From NCBI GenBank assembly GCA_019400425.1, contig JAFREE010000266.1, positions 1 to 20,802 on the forward strand: 20,802 nucleotides of DNA, in the 5' to 3' direction. A program made the translations under genes and the position numbers. This stretch comes from Hymenochaete sp. R1 (taxonomy: Eukaryota; Basidiomycota; Agaricomycetes; Hymenochaetales; Hymenochaetaceae). Below the pieces are notes generated by a model. That model made no database searches. It was not told the DNA's origin and saw nothing but the letters and a program-made list of their open reading frames with translations. Below are positions 1-10,748 of this stretch, piece by piece. Numbering within the stretch: position 1 is the first letter of the stretch; each line of letters starts with the position of its first letter.

Positions 1-523
1 GAAACTTCGGCTGACAACAAATATAAACGGAAATGATCGACTCGGAACTCTCGTCGAAACTGCAACACACCCAACACATCCATCCAGAGAGCTTTCTGAT
101 TTCCTTGATAACTTTCCGGCGCAGACTCATCTATGACCGAAGCGATTGCTTGTCGTTAAATCGTTTGCGTCGCTCACAGTCGACAGAAGCAACCCCATTC
201 TTCCCAAACTAAAGGGCTGCTATCGATCTGCACCTTCGGCCGCTCACGCCCATTCACGTACGAATTCTGCACGATTACATCTAAAGCAAGGGCCTTTGAG
301 CTCCCGTTAGGATTTCCGCCTTATTCAATCCGTCGTGATACGGGAATAGACAATATCAGTATGTTTTCAATACGATAACCCTCAATCCGAGTCTCCATGA
401 AATATCATCTAACAATTCTCCAGAAGGATTTCCAACGAGTTCATGCGGATCTGATCAAAAAAATAGTGAAGCTCATTCCGAGAACAGACTGCTATTAGCA
501 AATATCTCAGCTAAATATTTGTC
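1..523. other. Left-edge region without a supported gene
   Basis: No convincing gene is visible here. On the + strand, the frame starting at base 2 is open to a stop near base 133. Short open pieces in other frames follow at about 130-210 and 220-285, each ended by a stop. None has a recognisable motif, and an open run of about 44 codons is expected by chance often enough that I do not call it coding. The stretch also contains the 3' flank of the minus-strand gene that ends at 524. An eroded gene whose body lies left of the window is possible but unproven. Confidence 0.4.
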
Positions 524-1333
524 CTATTTCTTTTCCGAGTCTCTCTGCCCGCTGCTCAGTTGCATCTCCGTTCGCGCCAACAATCTCTCCAGCTGACCCC
601 AATCCACGCTCTTCTCATCATCACCCGATCCTTGCACCTCGCGTTTGCCCGCCCGCGCAACATACCCTTTAAGCTCCTTGACTCTCTCGATCCTGGCTCG
701 CTCTTGCCTGAGGTTCCTCAAAGGGCGCGGCACGTCCACATGCACGTACTCCGTGTCCTTCTCCAAAAGGCTTTGATGGGCCAAAGCTATAAGCCAACGA
801 GCAAGAGTTATTGCTTTGTCATCTTGGAAATCAGTACCAGCCGAAGAACGGCTCAGCGTGACGTTCTGGAAAGGCTCGGGCTTAAGTTTGCTCTTGCCTT
901 CGACGAGGTTGTCTCTGACGCAGGCGGCGGCATACTCCGTATCAATAGCATATGTCAGTACCTCCTGCGCCTTCTTCGCAAGCTGAAGGACTTCTCTGTC
1001 GACAAGGATCGGCGCCTTCTTGGTAACAGTAGCATTATCGTTTTGGGCACGGAAAATGAGGCTCGACAGGTGACGAAGATGGTTCTCGCGTCCTTCACTT
1101 CCCCAAGATTCAAGGATGGTATCTTTGTTCGTTCCGTCCTTCTGCAACATCGCCCATACGTACCACTCTAATTCAAACACAAAATCCTCTTTGGCGGACT
1201 CGTCGTTCGATAGGTCAGAAAGCGGAGGAATGGAAGCGCTGGCATCAGGTGTAAGAGTCTGGTAGTCCAGCTCGTCGCCGGTCGCAAGGATGGCATCCAG
1301 TCTCGTAGAGGTGCTCAACTTGGAAGAGCTCAT
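524..1333 (-). CDS. Uncharacterised protein, 269 residues
   Basis: This is a single uninterrupted minus-strand reading frame with a true ATG at 1333-1331 and a TAG at 526-524. I do not recognise the family. The first 45 residues are Ser/Thr/Asp-rich and probably disordered. A likely helical region follows (motif FVFELEWYVWAML, about residues 51-63). A middle segment has alternating charged and hydrophobic stretches, and the C-terminal 70 residues are strongly charged, rich in Arg, Glu and Lys, with helix-forming runs such as NLRQERARIERVKELKGY. There is no signal peptide, no membrane segment and no Cys/His cluster, so a soluble intracellular protein is likely. It is transcribed in the same direction as the glucan synthase and lies 1.1 kb beyond that gene's stop, so it probably has its own promoter. 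A probable intron lies just upstream of the ATG, which supports a real spliced transcript. Confidence 0.75.
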   Translation of the reverse strand: MSSSKLSTSTRLDAILATGDELDYQTLTPDASASIPPLSDLSNDESAKEDFVFELEWYVWAMLQKDGTNKDTILESWGSEGRENHLRHLSSLIFRAQNDNATVTKKAPILVDREVLQLAKKAQEVLTYAIDTEYAAACVRDNLVEGKSKLKPEPFQNVTLSRSSAGTDFQDDKAITLARWLIALAHQSLLEKDTEYVHVDVPRPLRNLRQERARIERVKELKGYVARAGKREVQGSGDDEKSVDWGQLERLLARTEMQLSSGQRDSEKK

Positions 1334-1346
1334 GAGGAAGGTTACA

Positions 1347-1398
1347 CTGCTCCCAAGAAACTCAACGTGAGCAAGTTGAGGATGGTGGTAATACTTAC
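1347..1398 (-). other. Probable 5'-UTR intron of the 269-residue protein gene
   Basis: Read on the minus strand, a consensus donor GTAAGT begins at 1398 and a CAG acceptor ends at 1347, only 13 bases before the ATG. The 52-nt spacing matches the other introns in this window, and a CTCAC branch-like element lies between the two sites. No ATG occurs on the minus strand between the start codon and about 1530, consistent with a leader. An alternative is an upstream coding exon without an ATG of its own, which I consider less likely. Confidence 0.6.
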
Positions 1399-1547
1399 CG
1401 TGGGAACAAAAAAAAGAGTGACTTGTTTTTAAAAGTTTTCAAGGGAAGGAGACGTACTTTATGATTCTGTGGGAGAAAATGAATGAAGGGGAAGAGGGAG
1501 AAGAGGTTGAAGTAATCTGAGCCGGACTTCACATTGCAATTAGCCTA

Positions 1548-1561
1548 CTATGCATATGCAT
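1548..1561. promoter_or_regulatory. 14-bp perfect palindrome TATGCATATGCATA
   Basis: The sequence TATGCATATGCATA equals its own reverse complement. It lies about 215 bp upstream of the minus-strand start codon at 1333, in the expected promoter of the 269-residue protein gene. Perfect palindromes of this size suit dimeric regulators, but I cannot name a factor, and a 14-bp palindrome can occur by chance in a window this long. Confidence 0.3.
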
Positions 1562-1737
1562 AACTTGCACCCGGGCATACATGCAGCCGAATTCCCGAAG
1601 GCCATTTATAGGTTTGCATTGATTACTCTGGAATCCCGTTAACGCTATGGTCGTAGAAGTCGAAAAAAAAGAATAAGAGCAAAATAAGTTTGCTCAAGCT
1701 AATGAGCATTCAATGTCTTGATCGTAAGCAACAGCAT

Positions 1738-1866
1738 CTAAGCAGATAAACGTAACGTTTCCTGTACGCTAAGCAGCTTCAGCTCGGCCAGAAAGGCATC
1801 TGTAATGTTGAACGAGCTTTTCATGACCTTCGCATCAATAAACATTTTTGGGATGCCAGCAGGCAT
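1738..1866 (-). CDS. Possible small ORF, or terminal exon of an unknown gene, 42 codons
   Basis: On the minus strand an ATG at 1866-1864 opens a 42-codon frame ending in TAG at 1740-1738. Its composition looks more protein-like than its surroundings, with motifs such as GIPKMFIDAKVM and DAFLAELKLLSVQETL. The same frame stays open upstream through GGSPCV. A possible splice exists: a GTACGC donor near 1966 and a TTATTAG acceptor at about 1884 would join this frame to one ending in NCPVWG. The upstream sequence is low-complexity, so that join is weak. I do not recognise the peptide. It could be a small gene, the last exon of an unannotated gene, a relic, or chance. Confidence 0.25.
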   Translation of the reverse strand: MPAGIPKMFIDAKVMKSSFNITDAFLAELKLLSVQETLRLSA

Positions 1867-2438
1867 AACACATGGGCTTCCACTAATAAGACCCTATTTT
1901 CAAGTTCGCACCCCCAATATCAATAGATTTGTGAGAAAAAAGATCTTTTTTTAGCAAAGTAGCGTACCCCCAAACTGGGCAATTTGTATCCAAGCAAGGG
2001 AGCGAAAGGAGTGAAAGTATAGTGTTGTGACGATGGTAATAATATGACATTGGGACAGCGAAGGGAATGAGTGTATGGTTGTGTATAGTGTAGAGTTGTA
2101 GCTGGTGTCTATGAACTTCATGACATGATGTATACTTTGCAGTCCTTTGAGCGAGCGGAAGGGAGGAGAGGGAGGGACAAGGAAAAAGGGAGGAAACAAC
2201 ATCGAAAGTAGAGATAGGGGAATAATGTACCTGCAACAAACCCAAAACCCAAGAGTCTTTTACATAGACCAACTGAGGGGAAATGATGACGACGAGATCA
2301 TTCGGAGTCGCGCCTCACCTAACCCACTTATTCTTAGGAAACAACAAGCAGATCCGAAAAAGAAGTCCATTACTAAAGAAAGAAAGAAAAAATCCAAAGA
2401 TTTGAAGGAAAGTACGAAAGAATATAAATCACGATCTT
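1867..2438. other. 3' flank of the glucan synthase gene
   Basis: This stretch follows the glucan synthase stop on the minus strand. It is rich in A and G on the + strand (C/T on the minus strand), with runs such as AAGAAAGAAAGAAAAAA near 2375. Open frames occur on both strands, but they are low-complexity and lack motifs. It probably contains the synthase 3' UTR and terminator. No clear polyadenylation signal was identified. Confidence 0.5.
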
Positions 2439-5400
2439 TTATGGTCGCGCTAGCTGCTCCTTGCGGTAGAACCAGAAATAGCCCGCAACGATGATGAGCT
2501 GGCAAATAAGAGCAACCCAGAATTCCCAGTTAGCGAATGGGCTCCCTTTAATGCCTTCGGTGAAGTCCCACGATCCCACGTCAGGGAATACACCTCCAGG
2601 TCCAACGCTATCGGGTGATGTTGCACGTGCGACCATGACGCAAATGGCACCGATGATTTGCGCAAACGCAAGCGTAGCGCATACATGCAGACGGGAAAGC
2701 GTTTGAAGAAGGATCATACCGAGGCCGACACCCTGGATGGCATCGAGGACACCGAGCCATAACCAGAGTGAGATTCCAAGGTACGGTCCACCTTTCCCTG
2801 CCCACGGTAGGTAGTACGCGACCGATGATGTACCCCAAAGCATCTGTGCCCAACGCGGCGCTCCGAGACCGACAGCAAACACGGGCAGAAGCCACGTATG
2901 TGTCTTACTGAAGTATGTCAAGATCCACATGAGCGCTCCCCAAACGAAGATGAAAAAGGTGATGATAAGGAGTAATGTCGCCCATGCTGGGATCGGGACC
3001 GACCACAGGAACGTCCAGTTACGACCGTACGGCCCACTGAGCCAGTAATCTCGGAGAATCTCTGATGCAAGGAACCACAACACGAGTTTGCGACGGAAGA
3101 GGGTCTTCATGAAGTTAGGAACTTTGGGCGGGACTTGACGGTAGTACTCCGGCAGGCCGTAAAGAAGAAGATACGCAAATACCAAACACATCAAGGCGAG
3201 GGGCCAGACGACGAGGACAACCCACCACGGCGGTGCGGCTGACAGCTTTCCATTGAGCTTGAATCCCCAGTACCAAAGTGCGGCGACCCAAATCTGCTGC
3301 GAGCCTTGAACAACACATGCACGGAATGTCCAAACTTCCGTCGCAGCACCGGCTTCTTCACCGAAGTTAAGACCGAAGAATAAGAATCCAGCAGCCGATG
3401 CGATAGCGTACGACCAAGTGGCAGCACTCTGCAAAGCAAAGGCTGATTTCTCAAATACCGATGAGACTGCGGGAAGCCCGATGAGGAAGAATGCGATCGC
3501 GAAGAAAACCCATGGTGCAGACAGAACGTATACTGAGGGCTTGAGACGGAAAAGCGGATACCATACTGCGGACGCGGCGAGGAACACAGCACCAAGGACA
3601 TAAAGCTCCAGGTTTGTCTGGAAATTCTGACCGGACAAGAGCGTAATCTGGAAACTCGTCGCACCCAACATCTGACCGACGGCAAGAATGATTGTGTACA
3701 AAGGCCAAGTGCCAATCGACCTGGACATCGCTATCTGCAGAGTTGTCATTACGACAATGTCGGCGGGTTTCTCATTCGAACCATTGTCTTCGGAGCCGGT
3801 GGCGGTGTTGAAATGTGCAGAGCTTGGTGCAGTAGAGAAGCCGCTTGGTGAATGAGGCCGAGAAGGTTCGTAAAGCGACGGAGAACCCCAGACTGATTCG
3901 CGGGCGGATGATCGAATACTCGCAGCGCTGTCCAATTTGTCTCTCCTAACCTTCTCGAAGAATGCCTCTTCACTCTTTTGCAGATACCGTTCAATAGATA
4001 GATCACCTTTGGAGTTGTCTGCCGATAGATTCTGTAGCTTTTGAATGAAATCCTGTGCCACTTCGCCATCTGCGTCCGTGAACTATAATGCAACAGCAAT
4101 CAGTGAAAAAAGCACAAGCTTAGAAAGTGGAAGGAAGACTAACCGACGCAATCGCCTTGTTGAGCGGTGAATTTTGCTTCTCATCCACGATAGATGCAAT
4201 CGAATCCCTAGACGATGTCCTCGAATGTTCACCGAACGGCCTCTTTGGTGCCATAACATCATTCCCTTCCAAGAACGGATCCGGCGTATGCTTTTGTTCC
4301 TTCGCAATCTGCCGATTCGCCCTCGTCAAGAAATTATCATAACTACCTTCCGTCGGCGTCCCAACCGTGCTCGCGACGCGGCTACGTTGCGTCGAGAAGT
4401 AGTCATCACCATCCGATGGTTCGCTCCCAGTTGACTTGCGACCCATCTCATCAAAACGAGGAGGAGCGGCGAGAAGATGCTCCTGCTGAGGCGCGAGCGT
4501 TGATTGACTCCAAGCTCCTGGTGACAACGGCCCGGGTGACGTAGGAGACATAGGTGTCAAAGCGCCAGGGGACATGGGAGTCAACGCACCGGGCGATGAC
4601 GGTACCTGCGAGATGTGCGACATGCGAGCACTGTCCATCATAGATCTTGTATCCCATTGAGGCTGCGACGGCTCCGGTTGATGAACGGGGTCCCAGTCGT
4701 CATGATCCATGACGGCAACTTGAGGTGTATGTGCAGCGAAACCGTCGGATATCCTCCACGCGTTGTGTCCCGCGATGTGCCTACTGTTGTTGATACTGCG
4801 CTTGTGGAAGTCTTCCATACGTTGACGCCATTCGACGACCGGGAACCTTTGGACAGCTGAGCGTGCCCTAAGCAGAGCTCGCTCTTCCTCTGTTGATTTC
4901 AAAGCCATTTTGATCGTCTTTGACAACTGAGACAGCATATGCGCCGTAGAAGTCGATTCAACCGGGAACCACTGCAAAACATAGAAGAATTAGCTGTCAG
5001 ATTCGATGTTTGGACCAAAATGCGACTGACCCAACCAGGCATGAGACCAAGACCACCAAGTCGCGAACCGACACCAAGAGCACCTTTACGACCGAATTCG
5101 ACAGCGACCAGACCAAACGGCTCATCACGAGATGGAATAAGCGCAAAGTCTGCACCACTGAACAAGTATGGAGGGAGAGCAGTGAATTCGGGCTTCGAGT
5201 ACACGCGATCCGGGTACAATTCCATAAGCCTAGCCAACTTCTCCGCAGCGAAGCGCCCATAGAGATCAATGACGGGACCGACAGCGATGAGTTGGATCGA
5301 AGATCGCTTTTCCAACAATGACGGCATAGCATCCGCGATGAGGTCGACACCCTTCTGCTTAGACCACCGACCGACGAACACAAACAGATCTGCATTCGGG

Positions 5401-8400
5401 TCCTGTTTGATGCCTGCCCACTCTTGCGCTTGACGCTTGAACTCTGGGCGTTTCGCCTCTGCCTCTGCGTCGATACCGATTTCCTTGATGGCGACGGGTG
5501 AGTCGTCTAGCGCAGCAATGTCCGTAGGATCAGGATTAGGCAACGAGTCAACGTGCTTGAGAGTCCAAAGCGCCGGATAACGAGCCCAACTGCGCTTTCC
5601 GTACTTGTCCGAAACACCAGCAACACCGATTGATTTCTGATGAACACTGATAAACGAAGCTGCTGCATGGAGAAGGTTGAACGTGTTCCCAAACTGGACG
5701 TATTTCGTGCAGTGCTCCTTCGAGATGTTGAACGCCGAACAAACTTCCTTCATCTCCTCCTTCGTCCTGAGCGGCCAAAGACCCTGGAACTCGGCGTTGT
5801 GCAACGAAAGACAAACGGGCAAAACCTTCGGGAGCAAGTAGATCGGGGCGAGAGCGCCATGGTAGTCATTGATGTGATAAATGTCAATCTGTGGGTAACG
5901 CCTGACCGTCGCGGCAATGGCCTGGTTCCAAGTAGAGTAAAAGATGGCCGAAGAGAGATCGTCCATGCGTGCCGGATACGGGTCTGCCTTCGTCTGCGCG
6001 CGGAACACAGGGCTATCGAGGAGGACATACGTGATATTGTCCAAAACGTGCGTCTCAACTTCGATGAGGTACGGCTCTCCAAAGATGATGACTTCAATGG
6101 GCTCCGCGGGTTCGCCCGCTGGATACTCCAAGTCCTTGACCTTTGGAACGACCCAGATGAGATCAACATCCGTCATCGCCTTGCCCATGAGACTCGACAT
6201 GACACCGAGCCCACCGATCTTGACCTTGAGCTTCCAATCAATGATCTCGTATTCAAGCGTCGAGATTAAGCAGCAACGTCTCTTGTTCTTGTCCTCTGGC
6301 CAACCGATGAGCTCACCAGTATACGTATGTCCATTCGCCTTCTCATTTACGCCTTCGTTGTGAAGGTCGCTCTTGCTTTTGTTCCCAAGGGACCCGAAAA
6401 TAGGCAGGTAGTTTCCGTGAGACGGCTTTGTTGGCTTAAGACCCCACTTATTGTATTTGATCCCGTAAAAGCTCTTCATGAAGATAAGCACCGCAAGCGA
6501 CCCTGTGACGATGGGGATCGACAGAAGCAAGCCATACATGATGGCCGCGATCGTACTCTGTCCGCGCGGCTCAAGGCTCCATTCCAGAGTTTGATCGTTC
6601 ACAACCAGATTCCACGCAACATGCGGCGGAGGCGGCGCGCTCATGTTGAGATAGTTCGGTGCGACCGAGTTGGGTGGGAGACGGTCCATGATGCCATCGC
6701 CGTCCGTGTCGCCATAGAAGAAATCGTCAAACCCAAAGATATTTAGCTGGACGAAAGCAGGCCAAGACGTCATAATTTCGAGTTCCCAAGTGTTGTCGCT
6801 CGTCTGGGTCATCTTCGACTCTACACCGGAGTCATAGCCCCAGGTGTTGAACGGTCCACGAGCGAGGAACTGAGGGACACGGCGCTGGAAGCCATAGTTG
6901 AGGTCAGAGTGCACGGCATGATAAGCAGTCGAGCCGGCATTGGACCAATCTATATGATAGAAATTAGATTGCGCCCGAACGTTTAGAATGCCGGGGACTT
7001 ACATTGAACGATGATATGTTGCCCATCCCACCAGTTCTGATCGCTCTCAAAGAACGTCTTATTATCGATAGTGGTCGTATCCTCATACGCCGACCAAGTC
7101 GACCATGACTGACCAAAGTCAACCGAGTAGCGGAATAAGTCGGCGCCTACCGCTTCATGCGAGAACTGATATCCTTTATCGTTATCAAAAGTAAGAGCGC
7201 CGCTGACATAGTCGTTATCAGGCCAAACCATGACGTTGTTCGCCATTCCCTTGCGTAAAAGCAGTTGATCCTTGGCACCTGTCGTAGTCCCTGAGGACGC
7301 TGAAGGAGAGTTGAGAATAAGCTGGATGATGCCATCTGGTACATTCGTGAGCGTTGCATTCCATGACCAGCTGCTCGTTCCGCTGCCAAGAATAGCCGGA
7401 GGATCCGGGTTAGGAAGGTTACCACAGTTCACGTTGTTCACGCTCGGTGCACTTTGCCCACTTGAGACGTTGAAGGACAAGGCATTCGTTATGCTATCAC
7501 AGTTCATCTCGACATTGAACTCAAGCCTAATATCCACTGATGAGTTATCAGAGCCACCATCGTTCTCGTTAAGGATGCGATAGTCATGACCCGGGGAGAA
7601 CTTCGTGAGCATCGGCGGAACAGCGACCCAATTGGCTTCAGGAACGAAGAGCTTGAACGAGTATGGGTCCATCGTGATCGTGTTAAGACATCCATAATAC
7701 GGCGCTTGCCCATTGTCGAAGTAAGGACTGGCAGACGATTGAAGAGTGTACGACTCGAAGGGATAAAACAGGTTTTTGATGATCGTTCCGGAAACGTAAG
7801 GCGTACTGATCCACTCAGGGCTGGAGCAATCATACGTATAAGTCTGGGTCGTGTTCTCGTTCGTGTACAGCAACCATACTTGGTCCGTGTAATTCGTGCC
7901 CGTAAGGGTCTGCGCGTCCGGGATACCCGCACGACTGGCTGTCCATAGGCCAATCTCCGTTGCCGTCTGATTCGAACCCGGCATGAGGTCGAAATGCGTC
8001 CAGTTCCCGCGCTGGACGAGGTCCAGACCGTCTGTGAGCGCAGCGTACTGCGAGCGAACGTAGAACATTTGTTTGAAAAGACGTCGGGATTCCGTAGTCG
8101 GATCGAAGTGATCGAGGGACTGCGAATCATCCCTGCACCCGACTAGGGCCTTCTGCAACGGGAAGTTGAAGAACTGTTCTGAACCAAGTTTGTAGCAACC
8201 ATGTCGCTGCCACGCCTTGTTTCCGGGCATAGCTTGACGTCTATAAGCTGGCGTCAATAATCCGCTTTAGATAGCAGAAAGACGAAAAGCGTACCCGTAA
8301 AGATAGTTGCTAGCACCATTATCATACAAGGCAAAGTTTTGTTCTTCACCGTAGTACAGTAGCGGAATACCGGGCATCAATAGACTCGTGATGAATGTCG

Positions 8401-9937
8401 CAAGGGCACTTTTCTGAGTCCCATTGACCAGACTCGGCCAACGGAAGATGTCGAAATTGCTTGTTCCGAACATGTGCCTCGGGTCCGTCTTGTTCGTAAA
8501 AGCATTCACAAAGTCGTTATAGACGAAGATCTGATTCCAGGCATCGACAAAATTGACCTCCACATCATCAGCAACTTGCAAGTTTCCATCCATACCAAGG
8601 AAACGTTCAATTCCGCGGTAGATCGAATAGTGGAAGGCTGCGCCATCCAGTCCGTTCTTTCCATAGTCACGCAGAAAGTATTGATCGTCCGTTGGCGTGA
8701 TGTTGAAGATGCCACCCAGGTTAGGATCAGGCAAATGCGATGGTGTTCGACCACGACCGTAGTAAAGCGACCCAAACGTGTTTCCACCCGTCACTTCACC
8801 AGTGATGAGGAAGTTGTTCTTGCCGACACCTTTCGCACAACCACGGACAGAAGTCGCCCACTCTGCCAATGCATCGAGTGTCACCTGGGTACTCTTGTCG
8901 ATACGGATGGCGTCGATGTCTAGTGCAGTGATAACCATGCACACAAAGTTCTGAAGACGCGCCATGACGTTCCCGTCCCACTCTCTGAGCCGATCTTGCA
9001 CGGAAGCGAACTTTGTTAATTGACGTTCCCAGTCAGGATGGACACCGAAAGCTTCGAGGTCGCCATATTGGTCAAAGTCAGACGCCTTGCACCCATCAGT
9101 CGTGATGGTAAGTTCGGTTCCGTTCTCCCACCAGAACTGAGGGAGAGTGCAAGATGAGTTATGGTCGTTCGAAATGCCGAAATCCTTATACGTCTCGAAA
9201 TCCCAGGGGACATAATTGGGCTTCTTCCAAACGGCGTCGTATTCACTTAGAGTGAAATCAGCCGATTCGTTGAGATGACTGAATGTATAATGTCAGCATG
9301 TCATTGAACGAGTTTTTTTTGTATTTGAATACAGTTCTCAAACGTACCCTGAAAATCCAATCATATCGCCCATGGTGCCGATGGTGAAATCCATCATGAG
9401 ATACATGTTGCGCGAGTGGACTTCATCAATAAAGCTCGTCCAATCTTCGATCGTACCAAAATGAGGATCAAGCACGGAAAAATCCACAGGGGAGTACGAG
9501 TCCGCTTGCCAGGGCATATTGAGGAAGGCCGTTCCCGCGATATAGATGCCGCGGACACCCATGCCCTGGAGATAGTCCAGCTTTGTCTTGACGCCCGAAA
9601 CATCTCCACCAAACCGAAGTTGAGTCTCGCGCCAGTCGTGTTCATACATTAGACCAAAAAAGTTGTTATTAGAAGGATCGCCATCAGCGAATTTGTCGAG
9701 GAGGAGGGTGTAGAAGGGGAGAGCGCGCCATGAGTCGGGACTTCGAGTGTAGGTCGTGTTCTGTCGTGTGGTGGAGTACTCGCGAGGGTCTGTCGTGTCC
9801 TGGTTCTTGTTGAGATTCCAAGCGTCGTACGTTTCGTTGTAAGGCGCTGCGGAGACTAGGGATAGGGTGGCAAGGGCTGCGAGGGCGACTGCGCCGAGAG
9901 AGGCGAGCCGTCGCCTGCCTCTGGAGAAGCAAGGCAT
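2439..9937 (-). CDS. ags1: Cell-wall alpha-1,3-glucan synthase (GH13 + GT5 + polytopic C-terminus), 2400 residues
   Basis: This enzyme polymerises alpha-1,3-glucan from UDP-glucose at the plasma membrane and passes it to the cell wall. The joined exons are 9937-9348, 9278-8295, 8240-7003, 6949-5031, 4971-4144 and 4082-2439. All five introns (69, 54, 53, 59 and 61 nt) are GT-AG and keep frame, for example FSG/HLN, LYG/RQAM, VQY/WSN, PGW/WFP and IAS/FTD. The first ATG is at 9937; the frame continues upstream without an ATG. Residues 1-30 form a signal peptide ending VSA/APYN. An extracellular amylase-like domain (about 50-560) shows the region I Asp in MMDFTIGT (D183), the nucleophile in AIRIDK (D324), the acid in ITGEV (E358) and the third Asp in SNFDIFRW (D473). 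A membrane anchor lies near 1070-1096. The cytosolic GT5 domain has KIGGL (from K1181) for sugar-nucleotide binding and the E-x7-E pair in DEPFGLVAVEF (E1547, E1555). A Ser/Pro linker follows, then roughly 11-12 membrane segments from about 1973. Total length matches the usual ~2400 for the family. The gene appears intact. Confidence 0.96.
4513..4600 (-). repeat. Ser/Thr-Pro tandem repeat in the glucan synthase linker
   Basis: Exon 5 of the synthase encodes the unit PGALTPMS twice in tandem, followed by degenerate copies (PTSPGPLSPGAW). It sits in the cytosolic linker between the GT5 domain and the polytopic C-terminal domain. The repeat creates several closely spaced SP/TP sites suited to proline-directed kinases; that role is inference. 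Tandem coding repeats of this kind often vary in copy number between strains. Confidence 0.75.
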
Positions 9938-10472
9938 ATGTGGGGTGGCAGAAGTCAAGACTTAAAGAGTGACCAGGTGTAAGGACCGCGATGAATTGGT
10001 TCGTGCTGTAAGTGTGAGAGGGAGAAGATGTGGGTGGGAGAGAAGAAGCAGGTGGTGGAGAGACGACGAGGGATTTGGGAGAAAAACGGTGACCAAAGAT
10101 AGAGCGATTAATGAAGTGAAATAAGGGCGGATTGAGGGACTGGGAGTGTGCCTGAGGGGATTGGTGCGCTGATGTATGCGCTGCGAATCGGAGAGCACCA
10201 GGCCTTGAGCACGTCCTGTCGACGTTGAAGATGTCGCCGACGACGAGCAGAGCAGAGGGTGGATGTCGGCGAAGGTGGTGGTGGTCGGAGGAAAAGGAAG
10301 GAAGGGGGGGCTGAGGTGAGGCTGACCAGTGCTTTCTTTGACGGAGATTTAGAGAGCTCAGGTGAGTTCAAAACCTGAAATCCAATTAATTATATTTAAT
10401 ATTATTAATTTAATATTATTATTTATTCACCTCACCTCGCGGCGATTACACTCACCTCTTAAGCTTTGCTCC
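9938..10472 (-). promoter_or_regulatory. ATG-free leader and proximal promoter of the glucan synthase
   Basis: Reading the minus strand upstream of the synthase ATG, no ATG appears in any frame for 535 nt; the first is at 10475-10473. The strand is CT-rich, as expected of fungal leaders. This suggests much of the stretch is transcribed as a long 5' UTR under selection against upstream starts, or that the start site lies within it. A very AT-rich block (about 10381-10430, runs of TTAATATTATT) lies near its distal end and could mark the core promoter. No TATA box can be assigned with certainty. Confidence 0.45.
10381..10430. promoter_or_regulatory. AT-rich block upstream of the glucan synthase leader
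   Basis: Nearly fifty consecutive bases are almost all A or T, with repeated TTAAT/ATTATT units, inside otherwise mixed or GC-rich DNA. It lies about 445-495 bp upstream of the synthase ATG. Such tracts commonly exclude nucleosomes at promoters. The role is inferred from composition and position only. Confidence 0.4.
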
Positions 10473-10678
10473 CATCCGGCCTCGTCTCCCCGCCCGTTTT
10501 CAACTTTCCCCTCTTCTATCTCCAGCGCACCGACAATCCCTTTCTATCGCCATTAATTCAGTTTCCTTATCAGCTCCCCACACAGCACAAATACTCACCT
10601 GCAAACATTGGACCATTGAAGTTGATGAGCAGAGAGACGACGAAAAAGACACGATACAGTCCTCTTTGGTACAGGTTT

Positions 10679-10699
10679 CTGTGACTCGCTCTGTCACAG
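10679..10699. repeat. Inverted repeat CTGTGAC-7-GTCACAG
   Basis: Two perfectly complementary 7-base arms, CTGTGAC and GTCACAG, are separated by seven bases. The site lies about 740 bp upstream of the glucan synthase ATG and 31 bases from a second hairpin. It could be a dimeric factor site or an RNA stem; function is unknown. Confidence 0.4.
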
Positions 10700-10730
10700 C
10701 CTCGGAGCGTGACAATTTACCGAATAAGCG

Positions 10731-10748
10731 ACGTGTCTCCGACACGTG
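10731..10748. promoter_or_regulatory. Inverted repeat ACGTGTC-3-GACACGT containing an E-box
   Basis: Perfect 7-base arms flank a 3-base spacer. The right arm overlaps CACGTG at 10743-10748, the canonical E-box bound by basic helix-loop-helix factors in fungi and other eukaryotes. It lies about 800 bp upstream of the glucan synthase ATG. The E-box match is visible; binding and its target gene are inference. Confidence 0.4.

Noticed and set aside
2..285. Possible frameshifted gene relic at the left edge
   Set aside because: Three short open pieces in different frames look mildly protein-like, but none has a recognisable motif and each length is compatible with chance.
5640..6746. Long + strand ORFs opposite the glucan synthase
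   Set aside because: They are antisense shadows of the conserved GT5 exon, whose minus-strand protein has clear catalytic motifs.
9938..9958. Upstream extension of the glucan synthase start by seven codons
   Set aside because: The extension would begin at TTG; the first ATG, at 9937, gives a normal signal peptide.
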